Below are positions 41,971-51,222 of a DNA stretch of 52,121 nucleotides, piece after piece. This stretch comes from CAYPCH01 sp964409165 (GTDB taxonomy: Bacteria; Bacillota; Clostridia; Acetivibrionales; Acetivibrionaceae): assembly GCA_964409165.1 (NCBI GenBank), contig CAYPCH010000009.1:1-52121 (forward strand), given 5' to 3'. The position numbers were made by a program, and so were the translations under genes. Positions within the stretch are counted from its first letter, which is position 1, and every line of letters begins with the position of its first letter. The notes under the pieces were generated by a model. The model did no database searches. It was given only the letters and a program-made list of their open reading frames with translations, and was not told the DNA's origin.

Positions 41971-42754
41971 CCTTGATAATATTGTACCCTCTATAGTTTA
42001 TTTTGTAAACAGGAAGTCAACACCCTCCTGGAAAGTAGAAAAAAGTCTGATCGGTTTTAATGATCTTACCTTTGTTTACGATGGACGGGCAACATATATT
42101 ATTAATGATAAGACGTATCATCTGAAACGCGGCGATTTTATTTATGTTCCTTCTGGAAGTCTCCGTGAAGCATATAACTGTGCGGACAATCCTGTACAGT
42201 TATATGCTATTAATTTCAGCTGGTATTTTCCAAGAAATAAAAATATATCTCTTCCACTCCCGTCAACTTTCCGTACAGGCATATTCAGCGAACTCATAGA
42301 CCTATATAACAATCTTGACCGGGTTTGGATTGAAAAGGAACCTGGATATATGATAAAATCCAGAGCAATATTTATGCTCATAATACACAAACTCTTGTGC
42401 ATTATGCACTTTAACAAACTTCCGGTGACTATGGATCAGCGTATCAAGAAGGTTAAAGAGTACATCCTATCCAATTATAATGAAAATATTATAGTTGATG
42501 ACCTTGCAAATATGACCGGTCTTAATCCTGTATACCTTGGAGCCTTGTTTAAAAAGAATACCGGTTACCCAATTAAGGAATACATAAATCGTGTACGCAT
42601 TAATATTGCAGAAAATCTGCTGCATACAGGAGGGTATTCAGTAAGTGATGTTGCAGAGCGATGTGGTTTCAGCGATACTTTTTATTTCAGCAAAGTGTTT
42701 AAGAAGCATAAGGGTTACCCTCCGTCAAACGCTTTGAAATCAAAAAAGCAATGA
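41957..42754 (+). CDS. AraC-family transcriptional regulator (cupin + AraC)
   Basis: 265 residues. An N-terminal cupin-like sugar-sensing domain (FVYDGRATYIINDKTYHLKRGDFIYVPSGSLREAYNC, ~36-80) precedes a C-terminal AraC DNA-binding domain (NPVYLGALFKKNTGYPIKEYINRVRINIAENLL, SVSDVAERCGFSDTFYFSKVFKKHKGYPPS). The native start may be the ATG at 41926 if the frame is interrupted. It converges with uxaC and may regulate the glucuronate genes or the adjacent two-component operon. Confidence 0.87.
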   Translation: MSPSDLDNIVPSIVYFVNRKSTPSWKVEKSLIGFNDLTFVYDGRATYIINDKTYHLKRGDFIYVPSGSLREAYNCADNPVQLYAINFSWYFPRNKNISLPLPSTFRTGIFSELIDLYNNLDRVWIEKEPGYMIKSRAIFMLIIHKLLCIMHFNKLPVTMDQRIKKVKEYILSNYNENIIVDDLANMTGLNPVYLGALFKKNTGYPIKEYINRVRINIAENLLHTGGYSVSDVAERCGFSDTFYFSKVFKKHKGYPPSNALKSKKQ

Positions 42755-42838
42755 GTCTGCAAAACTTTACCTTTATCATTTCGCTTAGAGAGGCCTTGAA
42801 AAACAAATTGTAATTGTAAAGCATTTTTACTATAAGCA

Positions 42839-44092
42839 CTAGAGTTTTTTATTTATAAAACTACAGAAGTTTCCTCCAAAAAGATTTTGTATATCTCTTT
42901 GTATTTCTTCTTCCGTAATACTATACCCTACATTTATAAGGTCTCTGTATTTTTCTATCAACACGCTGGAAATAACCGACTTTGAATGCTCCCATTTGCT
43001 TATAAGCTGTTCAAAAACACGGCAATCGGAATGCTGCGGTATAAATGACATTCCAAGCCATTCCATCCTCATTTTTGTTATTTGCTCTATAAGCGACGGT
43101 GAATTGAGATACCACCAGCAGCCAAAAATCATAAGGTTTCGAAACTTCCTTGCTGTCACAATCAGTTCATGCTGGTTTTCCAGTGACAGCATGGTTGCCA
43201 GAAATTTGTTATGGGGATACTTTGAGCACAAGTATTCCAACTGTCTTATATCGGCATATGCCAGAGAATCACCCGCAAGCCCAAGCTCAGGGTTTACACT
43301 GCGCTTTACTCCTATCATAATTGCAAAAGGTATGTTTTTTGCTTCACATACAGGCAACACGCAGTTTTCAATAATCTTAGCCGTTACAGAGCCATCAGTC
43401 ATAGAAAAATCAGGCGGCAGTGATACTGCACAATACAATGCCTCCATTTTGTCTATCCAATTGACAATAAACCTTTTTATTTCATTTATTGTTGTGCCTG
43501 ACAAATCACTTTGCACTTCATAACCTTGACTTTTAAGAAGCATATAAGAATCATTCCAGTAATTCAGAACTCTATCCAATCTAAGCGCGGCTTTAAACCT
43601 GCTATCTTTTTTATAGCCGCTTTCCCATACACTTCGTTCTTCGTCATCAAGCGGATCGTTTGTCATCACCACATATCTTATTCCTGTTATATCAAATATA
43701 CGTTCAATATATGATGAAAGGTTCACAGAAGCATAAAATTCCCTATAATAGTTTAAGTCCTTTATATTTATATCAAGACCCAGCTTGTTGAAAATTGTTA
43801 TTATTGACCTTGCCGGTTCACTTACAGGGGTATTATGCACAAATAAAGTGTTCCACACAAACTCCGCCTGCTCCTTTTTGTCCATATTAAAAAAACTGCT
43901 GTATTCCATATCAGAATAACGCATAGCTTCTGCCACAAGATAATGGTATGTAAGCAGTTCATCAATCCCATAAAGAAACATATTTCCAAAACACTCTGAA
44001 AACAAATGGGTATGAATATCTATCACAGGAACTTTGCTTATTATACTTTTAATTGCAGTCTCCAAATCATTCTTATTGATTGCTTGTTTCAT
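42839..44092 (-). CDS. uxaC: Glucuronate isomerase (uronate isomerase family)
   Basis: 417 residues. It converts D-glucuronate to D-fructuronate, and galacturonate to tagaturonate in many homologues. An amidohydrolase-like metal motif is seen at IDIHTHLF (~24-31), then YGIDELLTYHYLVAEAMR, a family signature, and VMTNDPLDDEE (~142). The C-terminal part has NLMIFGCWWYLNSP and IPQHSDCRVFEQLISKW. It is shorter than E. coli UxaC (~470). GGGGAATG ribosome site. It follows kdgK by 35 bases. Context with kdgK, kdgA, uxuA and uxuB strongly supports the call. Confidence 0.85.
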   Translation of the reverse strand: MKQAINKNDLETAIKSIISKVPVIDIHTHLFSECFGNMFLYGIDELLTYHYLVAEAMRYSDMEYSSFFNMDKKEQAEFVWNTLFVHNTPVSEPARSIITIFNKLGLDINIKDLNYYREFYASVNLSSYIERIFDITGIRYVVMTNDPLDDEERSVWESGYKKDSRFKAALRLDRVLNYWNDSYMLLKSQGYEVQSDLSGTTINEIKRFIVNWIDKMEALYCAVSLPPDFSMTDGSVTAKIIENCVLPVCEAKNIPFAIMIGVKRSVNPELGLAGDSLAYADIRQLEYLCSKYPHNKFLATMLSLENQHELIVTARKFRNLMIFGCWWYLNSPSLIEQITKMRMEWLGMSFIPQHSDCRVFEQLISKWEHSKSVISSVLIEKYRDLINVGYSITEEEIQRDIQNLFGGNFCSFINKKL

Positions 44093-44127
44093 TTATCATT
44101 CCCCTAATAATCAAAACTTATAAAACA

Positions 44128-45150
44128 CTATCTTTGAACCCTTCCGGAACCGTCACCCTGCATAAGCGCTTTTACCTCGTTTACCGATACTTGATTGAAA
44201 TCTCCTTCAACTGAGTGTTTTAAGCACGATGCCGCAGTAGCAAATTCAATGGTATCCTGCATGTCGAAATTACTCATAATCGAGTAAATCAAGCCCCCTC
44301 CAAAGGAATCCCCGCCGCCAACACGATCTACAATATGGACAGGGTAACTTTTTGAGAAATAAAAACCGTTGCCGTCATAAAGCATTGCAGCCCAGTTGTT
44401 GTCTGAAGCTGAAATACTGCCCCTCAAGGTAATTGCAACTTTTTTAAAACCGAATTTCTCCATAAGCTTCACTGCAACTTCCTTATATCCCTCATGACTC
44501 AGCTTCCCTCCGGTAATGTCCGTATCCCCGGCTTTAATCCCAAATACCTTTTCCGAGTCCTCTTCATTTGCAATACATATATCAACATATTCCATAAGCT
44601 CACTCATTACCTGTCCAGCTTTTTGGGGCGACCATAGATTTTTCCTGTAATTGAGGTCACAGCTCACTGTAATTCCCTTTGCTTTGGCAACCTTCAAAGC
44701 TTCCTTCGTTAATCCCGCCACATTGTCCCCGAGAGCAGGAGTAATCCCTGTAAAGTGGAACCACTCTACACCTTCAAATATCTTATTCCAATCAAAATCC
44801 TCAGCATCAGCTTCAGATATTGAAGAACCCGCCCTGTCGTATACAACCTTTGACGGCCTTTGGGAGGCACCCTTTTCAAGAAAGTATATACCGAGTCTCT
44901 TACCGCCTTTTGCAATTAAACTGGTGTCTACACCATATCTTCTCAAATCATTCAAGGCTGATTGCCCTATAGGGTTGTCAGGTACTTTTGTAACAAACGC
45001 GGCATCCATGCCGTAATTTGCCAATGACACGCAAACATTTGCCTCTCCTCCACCGTAAAAAACATCAAAGGAGCCAGCCTGAGTAAATCTCAAATACCCC
45101 GGAGGAGAAAGCCTTAACATAATCTCACCAAAACATATAATCTTAGCCAT
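44128..45150 (-). CDS. kdgK: 2-keto-3-deoxygluconate kinase (PfkB family)
   Basis: 340 residues from the ATG at 45150 with GAGGTG upstream; six further in-frame codons upstream lack a better site. PfkB sugar-kinase motifs: FGEIMLRLSPPG at the N-terminus, GGGEANVCVSLANYG (~34), VSCDLNYRKNLWSP and the catalytic DRVGGGDSFGGGLIYSIM (~288). It phosphorylates 2-keto-3-deoxygluconate to KDPG, the fourth step of glucuronate breakdown. It lies between kdgA and uxaC on the same strand. Confidence 0.92.
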   Translation of the reverse strand: MAKIICFGEIMLRLSPPGYLRFTQAGSFDVFYGGGEANVCVSLANYGMDAAFVTKVPDNPIGQSALNDLRRYGVDTSLIAKGGKRLGIYFLEKGASQRPSKVVYDRAGSSISEADAEDFDWNKIFEGVEWFHFTGITPALGDNVAGLTKEALKVAKAKGITVSCDLNYRKNLWSPQKAGQVMSELMEYVDICIANEEDSEKVFGIKAGDTDITGGKLSHEGYKEVAVKLMEKFGFKKVAITLRGSISASDNNWAAMLYDGNGFYFSKSYPVHIVDRVGGGDSFGGGLIYSIMSNFDMQDTIEFATAASCLKHSVEGDFNQVSVNEVKALMQGDGSGRVQR

Positions 45151-45249
45151 AATGAACACCTCAAACAAATATTCTATATTAACAATAAAATTTTTTAATA
45201 TACATCCACTATATATTCGCTATATACTCATTTTTTTGATTAATGTACC

Positions 45250-45265
45250 ATCATTTTAGTGACAT
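45250..45265. promoter_or_regulatory. Dyad-like site between kdgA and kdgK
   Basis: ATCATTTTAGTGACAT matches the ATCATTTTnGTGAT core of the conserved dyad with one change in the core and an ATAT tail. It lies 12 bases after the kdgA stop and ~100 bases before the kdgK start. Confidence 0.35.
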
Positions 45266-45276
45266 ATATTAATCAA

Positions 45277-45927
45277 TTACTCCTTGCCATTCCTTGCTAG
45301 TTTTATCTTATCAATAAACTGCCTTGCTATTTGTGTTATAGAAGCATAGTCACCTTTTTTTGCTCCTTTTGTAAGGTTACCCCCTACTCCAACAGCAACA
45401 GAACCTGCTTTTATCCATTCATCAACATTTTCAAGACTGACTCCCCCGGTCGGCATCAAAGGAGCATAAGGCATTGGTCCTTTTACAGCTTTAATAAAGG
45501 TCGGTCCCAATATTTCTCCGGGAAACACCTTTATTATATCCGCACCTGCCTCCATACATTCCATTACTTCCTTAACTGTCATAGCTCCAGGCATACAAGC
45601 CGTTTGATACCTGTTGCACATTCTGACAACTTCAATACTAATGCAAGGGCTCACAATATATTGAGCTCCTGCAAGTATGGCAGTCCTTGCGGTTTCGGAG
45701 TCCATAACTGTCCCGGCACCTATAATAATCTGGCCGGAAGAATATTTGCCCACCAGTTCTTTTATTATTTCGGTTGCCCCCGGTACAGTGTAAGTTATCT
45801 CTATAGCTGATACACCGCCCTCAATACACGCATCTGAGATTCTGAAAGCCTGCTCAGTACTGTCTGCCCTTACGACAGCAACAAGTCCGCCCTTTTTTAT
45901 TGTTGACAGCACTTCCCCTTTATTCAT
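45277..45927 (-). CDS. kdgA: KDPG/KHG aldolase
   Basis: 216 residues from the ATG at 45927 with GGGAGATGG upstream. A typical class I aldolase of the Eda/KdgA family: GLVAVVRADSTEQAF, VSAIEITYTVPGA with the catalytic Glu, AGTVMDSETA, IVSPCISIEVVRMC, MPGAMTVKEVMECMEAGADIIKVFPGE with the Schiff-base Lys, and MPTGGVSLENVDEWI. It splits KDPG into pyruvate and glyceraldehyde-3-phosphate. First gene of kdgA-kdgK-uxaC. Confidence 0.94.
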   Translation of the reverse strand: MNKGEVLSTIKKGGLVAVVRADSTEQAFRISDACIEGGVSAIEITYTVPGATEIIKELVGKYSSGQIIIGAGTVMDSETARTAILAGAQYIVSPCISIEVVRMCNRYQTACMPGAMTVKEVMECMEAGADIIKVFPGEILGPTFIKAVKGPMPYAPLMPTGGVSLENVDEWIKAGSVAVGVGGNLTKGAKKGDYASITQIARQFIDKIKLARNGKE

Positions 45928-46127
45928 AAAACGTCCATCTCCCATATATAAAATACTATTTTCATCTGTTTATTGTTATAGTAATAATATATACTAATAC
46001 ATATTCCGATTTCTTGTTTTTCATTGCTTGTAAATATGCAAAAATTGCTGTATTATAAAGTTAAACTATATTAAATACAATTAAGTTTTTACATCTATAG
46101 CATTTATAACCTAAAGGGGTATGTTTT

Positions 46128-47003
46128 ATGAAACTTTCACAGCAGGATTTTACATTTAGACAATATATGGAGACTTCTGATTTTGAACTCTTCTACTATC
46201 ATAATAACAATCCTGTAGAAGTAGATTTTCACAATCACAATTTTTACGAAATTTATCTGTTCCTTTCAGGGAATGTCACTTATATTATTGAAGGGAAATC
46301 ATACAAGCTCAAGCCCAAAGATATTCTTATCATTAATAATAAAGAACTCCACAAAGCATTTGTCGAGAGTGGTGTTCCATATGAAAGAATAGTAATATGG
46401 CTCAATCCTGAATATGTTAAGAGCCTCAGCTCGGATAAAACTGACCTCCTTACAGTTTTCGACACATCTTTGAGGGAAAGCTATAACCTTCTCAGATTAA
46501 GACCGGACATCACGGAATACATTTACGGCATTGCTGAAAAGCTTGGTGTGGTGATAAACAGCAAAACCTTCGGGAACGATATACTTAGAGAAGCATATAT
46601 TATCGAGCTTCTTGTCTATATGAACCGCGCATATCAGATTTCCAGAAAAAACGGAATGGACTTGGACGTTGTAAATAATGATAAAATTGACAATATCATT
46701 CAGTATATTAATGCCAACTTGGACAGCGATCTTACTCTCCAAACACTATCATCTAGGTTCTATCTGAGCAAATTCCATCTGTTGCGTGAGTTCAAAAAAT
46801 ACACTGGATATACCATTCACAAGTATATCCAGCAAAAGAGACTGATTTTAGCAAGAGAACTTCTAAAAAACTGCAAGCAGGTAACGGAAGTATGCAATAA
46901 ATGCGGTTTTGGTGATTATTCCAATTTCATCAGAGCCTTTAAAAAAGAATATGGACTCTCCCCAAAAAAGTACTGCAAAATGAATTATTTAAAAGAGCAC
47001 TGA
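46128..47003 (+). CDS. AraC-family transcriptional regulator (cupin + AraC)
   Basis: 291 residues. Cupin domain at the N-terminus (VEVDFHNHNFYEIYLFLSGNVTYIIEGKSYKLKPKDILIINNKELHKAF) and AraC DNA-binding domain at the C-terminus (LSSRFYLSKFHLLREFKKYTGYTIHKYIQQKRLILARELL, VCNKCGFGDYSNFIRAFKKEYGLSPKKYC). AAAGGGGT ribosome site. It is divergent from kdgA and convergent with uxuA, so it probably controls both uronate operons (inference). It is closest to RhaS/YesS-like regulators of sugar use. Confidence 0.9.
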   Translation: MKLSQQDFTFRQYMETSDFELFYYHNNNPVEVDFHNHNFYEIYLFLSGNVTYIIEGKSYKLKPKDILIINNKELHKAFVESGVPYERIVIWLNPEYVKSLSSDKTDLLTVFDTSLRESYNLLRLRPDITEYIYGIAEKLGVVINSKTFGNDILREAYIIELLVYMNRAYQISRKNGMDLDVVNNDKIDNIIQYINANLDSDLTLQTLSSRFYLSKFHLLREFKKYTGYTIHKYIQQKRLILARELLKNCKQVTEVCNKCGFGDYSNFIRAFKKEYGLSPKKYCKMNYLKEH

Positions 47004-47013
47004 GATTATACTC

Positions 47014-48087
47014 TTATCCCTTCATTTTTCCTATTGCTTCCCATAATCCGTTCAGATATGCAATTCCCAGAGCCCTGTCATACAATCCGTATCCCGGTCT
47101 TGCTTTTTCGTTCCATATCATCCTTCCGTGATCCGGACGGATATATCCCGTAAAACCGATATCATGATAAGCTTTCATTATCTCAAACAAATCCAGCGAA
47201 CCGTCCGACGAAAGATGGGATGACTCATGGAAGCTTCTTTCCGATACAAATTTTATATTTCTCACATGTCCAAAATGAATTCTCCCCATGCTGCCGAAAT
47301 ACCTTATAAGCTCAGGTATATTGTTTTTGGTGTTTGCACCTAATGACCCGCTACAAAGTGTCAACCCGTTATAAGGACTGTCTACAAGTTTTACAAGCCT
47401 GTCAAGATTATCTCTGCTTGTTACTATCCTAGGCAGACCAAAAAGAGGCCATGGCGGGTCGTCAGGATGTATTGCCATCTTCACATCGACTTGCTCGCAC
47501 ACTGGAATTATTCCCTCAAGAAAGTACTTCAAATTTGCAAACAGTTTTTCTTCGTCTATACTCTTGTATTTTTCAAGAGTGTCCTTAAGTTCTTTAAGCC
47601 TGTAAGGCTCCCACCCCGGTAGTGAAAACCCCTTTGAATTGGTTTCCATATCTTCCACCAGTTTTACAGGATCTGCCTTGCTTATAATGCTGTTATCATA
47701 AGAGAGAACCTCAGACCCATCCTCCAGCTTTTGTGCCAAATCGGATCTGAGCCAGTCAAATACAGGCATAAAATTATAACAGATAACTTTAATACCGGCT
47801 TTAGCAAGATTTCTTATCGTTTGCCTGTAGTTGTCAATATACATATCCCTTGACGCAAGGCCCAATTTTATATCCTCGTGTATATTCACACTCTCTATAA
47901 CCTCTAACTCCAACCCTGCATTGTGAACCTTTTCTTTGAGCGCAAGTATATTTTCCATAGGCCATACATCACCTACAGGGATATCAAACAATGCACCCAC
48001 TACTCCCGTAATGCCCGGTATCTGCCTTATTTGTTCCAGTTTGATACTATCCTGGTTTTCACCAAACCACCTGAATGTCATTTTCAT
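47014..48087 (-). CDS. uxuA: Mannonate dehydratase
   Basis: 357 residues from the ATG at 48087, eight bases after AAGGAG; the ATG at 48096 abuts that site and is too close. UxuA motifs: MTFRWFGENQDSIKLEQIRQIPGITGVVGALFDIPVGDVWP at the N-terminus, CYNFMPVFDWLRSDL, MAIHPDDPPWPLFGLPRIV, LCSGSLGANTKNN, RIHFGHVRNIK and GYIRPDHGRMIW with metal-binding His/Asp residues. It dehydrates D-mannonate to 2-keto-3-deoxygluconate. It follows uxuB by 5 bases. Confidence 0.95.
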   Translation of the reverse strand: MKMTFRWFGENQDSIKLEQIRQIPGITGVVGALFDIPVGDVWPMENILALKEKVHNAGLELEVIESVNIHEDIKLGLASRDMYIDNYRQTIRNLAKAGIKVICYNFMPVFDWLRSDLAQKLEDGSEVLSYDNSIISKADPVKLVEDMETNSKGFSLPGWEPYRLKELKDTLEKYKSIDEEKLFANLKYFLEGIIPVCEQVDVKMAIHPDDPPWPLFGLPRIVTSRDNLDRLVKLVDSPYNGLTLCSGSLGANTKNNIPELIRYFGSMGRIHFGHVRNIKFVSERSFHESSHLSSDGSLDLFEIMKAYHDIGFTGYIRPDHGRMIWNEKARPGYGLYDRALGIAYLNGLWEAIGKMKG

Positions 48088-48092
48088 AAAAC

Positions 48093-49712
48093 TCATCTCC
48101 TTGTACTATACCTCTTCAAAACATTTCTGACTGCATGCTTTCCTGCAATCATTTCACTAAAATAGCCTTCAACTTTTGCCCCCAATCCTATTTTGTACAG
48201 ATTCAGCCCAAAAAGCTTTTCATTTGACAATATGGGATACAGATTTTTACCTACAGAGCAAACATTTTCGAATTCAATTCCTTTAAGGTGACCTTGTAGT
48301 TCATCAAGCATCGGGTCAGAACTTAAATCCATTTTCTCACCCTCATCATCAATACCAATAAGATACCTGCACCAGCCTGCTATAACCAGCGGAATGTATT
48401 CCAGCTTTCCGGCATCAAGGTCAGGGTTATTGTGATATGTCTTTATTGTTTCCCCAAATCTTACAGGCATTTTCTGAGATGTATCAGTGGCAATCCTTTG
48501 AGGAGTATCCGGAATAAAAGGATTCGGCAATCTTACCTCTATTACTTCCTTGATAAAATCTGCCGGATCAAGAATGCCGGGATGCACCACAACAGGCATT
48601 CCCTCATCATAACCAATTTTATTTATAAGATTTACAAGCTCTTCATCTTTCATTTCATCCGCTATAAGCTTGTATCCTAAAAGACAGCCAAAAATAGCCA
48701 ATGCAGTGTGCAGAGGATTTAGGCAAGTGGTAACCTTCATTTTTTCCACACGCTTTACTGTCTCTCTGTCTGAAAAAAGAACTCCCGCAAGTTCAAGAGG
48801 CATCCTTCCGTTTGGAAAATGATCTTCAATTACAAGATATTGAGATGTTTCTGCATTTACAAAAGGAGCAATAAAGGTTTTTTTGTCGGTACAAACTATC
48901 TCTGTACTTTCAAAACCCAGTTCATCCAAAGCACTCCTAACTTTTTCCGATGGCCTTGGTGTAATTTTGTCAATCATGGTCCATGGGAAAGAAACCTTGG
49001 AAGTATTGTTTAAATACTCTAAAAATGAGTTCTCTATAAGACCCTTTTCCACCCATCCTCTGGCAATTGTCAGAACTGAATTTTTCAATATATCACCATT
49101 GTTCGAACAGTTATCCATACTCACAAACGCAATGGGAAGCTCACCTGCCAAATATCTTTCATATGCCAGAGATGCAATTTTTGAAATAATATGTTCCGGC
49201 TGTACAGACCCGTTTTCCATATCACGCTTTACTTCCTGCAAGTATTTTTCTCCTCTGCCACTCAAACTGTAGCCCTTTTCAGTAATTGTAAAGCTTGCAA
49301 TCTTAAGCGACGGACTTCTGAATATGCTTTTCAACCGCTCCCAGTCAGCTTCCCTGGATGTATCCGCAACAAGGCTTTCGGCAATACTTCCTATCACCTT
49401 TTTTTCAAGGCTTCCATCAGGCTTCATTATTACCAGAAGGCTTAGATTGTCATAAGGTGCATATATTCTGTCAATTATCTCATGGTCATAGGATTCGGCT
49501 GCAATTATCCCTGTGTCTGCTTTTTTCAAATCCAATAGCTTCTGTTGCAACACAGCAATAAAACCCTTCAATATATTTCCTGCCCCAAAATGAATCCATT
49601 CAGGGCTTCTCACAGTTTTTAAACTCATTTCTTCAATATCGAATTGGGGCAGCTCAATTCCTGCCTGCTCCCATTTTTTATTTTCTTTTAAATCATTCCT
49701 GTCCAGTTTCAT
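48093..49712 (-). CDS. uxuB: Fructuronate reductase (mannitol dehydrogenase family)
   Basis: 539 residues. Long-chain dehydrogenase of the mannitol dehydrogenase family: N-terminal Rossmann domain starting WIHFGAGNILKGFIAVLQQ (~39), then FTITEKGYSL, FVSMDNCSNNGD, SFPWTMIDKITPRPSEKV and the catalytic region CLNPLHTALAIFGCLLGYKLI with the family Lys in KMKVTTCLNPLH. It reduces D-fructuronate to D-mannonate with NADH. AAGGGTGAT ribosome site. First gene of uxuB-uxuA, with a promoter at 49748-49777. Confidence 0.93.
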   Translation of the reverse strand: MKLDRNDLKENKKWEQAGIELPQFDIEEMSLKTVRSPEWIHFGAGNILKGFIAVLQQKLLDLKKADTGIIAAESYDHEIIDRIYAPYDNLSLLVIMKPDGSLEKKVIGSIAESLVADTSREADWERLKSIFRSPSLKIASFTITEKGYSLSGRGEKYLQEVKRDMENGSVQPEHIISKIASLAYERYLAGELPIAFVSMDNCSNNGDILKNSVLTIARGWVEKGLIENSFLEYLNNTSKVSFPWTMIDKITPRPSEKVRSALDELGFESTEIVCTDKKTFIAPFVNAETSQYLVIEDHFPNGRMPLELAGVLFSDRETVKRVEKMKVTTCLNPLHTALAIFGCLLGYKLIADEMKDEELVNLINKIGYDEGMPVVVHPGILDPADFIKEVIEVRLPNPFIPDTPQRIATDTSQKMPVRFGETIKTYHNNPDLDAGKLEYIPLVIAGWCRYLIGIDDEGEKMDLSSDPMLDELQGHLKGIEFENVCSVGKNLYPILSNEKLFGLNLYKIGLGAKVEGYFSEMIAGKHAVRNVLKRYSTRR

Positions 49713-49747
49713 AGTCTACATCACCCTTCTTTCACCCATTGATAAGC

Positions 49748-49777
49748 ATTATATAACAATGCATCTGTAATTGTCAT
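49748..49777 (-). promoter_or_regulatory. Sigma-A promoter of uxuB-uxuA
   Basis: Minus-strand ATGACA (49777-49772), 18 bases, TATAAT (49753-49748), the -10 lying 35 bases before the uxuB ATG. Five of six -35 bases and all -10 bases match the consensus. Confidence 0.65.
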
Positions 49778-49954
49778 TGCTTTTGTTGCCAATAAAAGTG
49801 CAAATATTGCTTAGGTGCAAAATAGGAAAGAAGAAAAAATCGTTAGGATGTTCTAACAAATGCTCCAATAGAGTTAATCCTTCTTCACTTTGAAGCAATC
49901 TAATCATATCAACCTTTTCGGTATTTTTTTATCTATTATTCTTTGACAACAAAT

Positions 49955-50365
49955 TCATAAACAGTTCTTGTTATAATTTTGCATATCGCATTTTAAAATT
50001 CTATGTTTTTCTATTTCTTCCCACAACATCAAAACTACAGTTGCCAATAGATAACACAGAATATCTTTTATGTCATAGGAGTTCCCAATGATTATTGAAA
50101 TAACTTTGTTGTTCTGTAAATGCAGCAAATTCAAAATATGATAATACTGAGCAAACTCCACGATAATAGAAAATAGTAATAAATACAAAGGTAAAAACCT
50201 TATTGGCTTTTTCACAATCCCTTTTATAAAGGTGTACATTAGGATAACAACCAAAAAATCTCCTATGTAAGGTCTAATAATTCTGTCATTAACAAAAAGC
50301 GCAATAATTATTTCAACCATTAGTAGAACTAAAAAAACTGATATGTACTTGAGATTAATTTTCAT
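49955..50365 (-). CDS. DUF2809-family membrane protein
   Basis: 136 residues with four membrane segments. The DUF2809 pattern is visible: LFVNDRIIRPYIGDFLVVILMYTFIK (~24-48), SIIVEFAQYYHILNLL and DIKDILCYLLATVVLMLWEEI. Function is unknown. AGGAAGGAG ribosome site near the ATG at 50365. It stands alone between uxuB and the toxin/immunity remnants. Confidence 0.78.
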   Translation of the reverse strand: MKINLKYISVFLVLLMVEIIIALFVNDRIIRPYIGDFLVVILMYTFIKGIVKKPIRFLPLYLLLFSIIVEFAQYYHILNLLHLQNNKVISIIIGNSYDIKDILCYLLATVVLMLWEEIEKHRILKCDMQNYNKNCL

Positions 50366-50445
50366 AATATTTTACTCCTTCCTCTACAATCTATCAAAAA
50401 AATAATACTTCGGCAATTATGCGTTGTATATTTTATAGTTGGCAT

Positions 50446-50479
50446 AAAAAAACCGGCTACCATTTTATTGGTTTGCCGG
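50446..50479 (-). terminator. Terminator after the Imm-like gene
   Basis: On the minus strand, CCGGC, ACCA, an AT loop, TGGT and GCCGG form a 9-bp stem (outer 50453-50457 with 50475-50479) directly followed by TTTTTTT. Confidence 0.85.
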
Positions 50480-50550
50480 GCAAAGAGATACGGTCATCGT
50501 ATAGACAACCGTTGATATTAAGACTGAATAAATCCACTACAGCTTTTCTT

Positions 50551-51222
50551 TTAATCGTACAATTCAGGCACCTCTACACAAAAATCTTTTGTAACTCTAG
50601 TTATACTGTGCCAAATTGTATTCTGAATTTTGTCATTTAATTTTAAGATAGTCTCTTGAATGATTCCAAAAAATACAGTTGTCTCTTCTTCATTCATATA
50701 ACCTTTTACGTAATGGTTAAATAAACTATTAAAATCAAACGTAATACTTGGATGGTCTAATAGTTCGAAGTATTCTTCCTCATATTCTTCCTCATATTCT
50801 TTCTTAGAATTTAATAGCACATTAATTCTTACACCTATATCTGTATATTGACCATCGAAAAAGTATTCTAACCCTATGGAATCAAGTGTTCCTTTGTTTT
50901 TACCTATTTCCTTGGCATGTTGAAGTACAACATGATATAAGTTTTCTATTATTTTTATTTGTAAAGTCTTAGCCTCTTCTTCGGAAATATCAGGATAAAC
51001 TTCATTCTCTTTTTCTTTGTAAGAATCAACATTTAACTCAAGGTACGTTGATTCAGCTTTAATGTCTTCATCTTTTGTATTGAGTATTTCCTTTGCAGGT
51101 TCTTCCTCCGAATTCCACGCTTCAACAAAAATAAATCCTTTAAGTTTAGATTCTTCCACTTGTTTTTTAAATTCATCACTTACAAATATATCTATACTAA
51201 GAACACACCATTTTCTGCACAA
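50551..51222 (-). pseudogene. Imm11-like immunity fragment fused to unknown domain, no proper start
   Basis: A 223-codon open frame. Residues ~10-35 (IDIFVSDEFKKQVEESKLKG) look like the C-terminal part of Imm11/DUF1629 immunity proteins. The rest is acidic and unrecognised (IIENLYHVVLQHAKEIGK, FNSLFNHYVKGYMNEEETTVFFGII), with a small EYEEEYEEEY repeat. There is no ribosome site before the first TTG. The first nine codons are the AHH-toxin sequence read in another frame. So a deletion has probably joined the toxin end to the inside of the immunity gene. A product could still be made from an internal start, but this is doubtful. Confidence 0.5.

Noticed and set aside
49713..49954. Possible small gene between uxuB and the DUF2809 gene
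   Set aside because: No open frame with a ribosome site. The interval is explained by the uxuB promoter.
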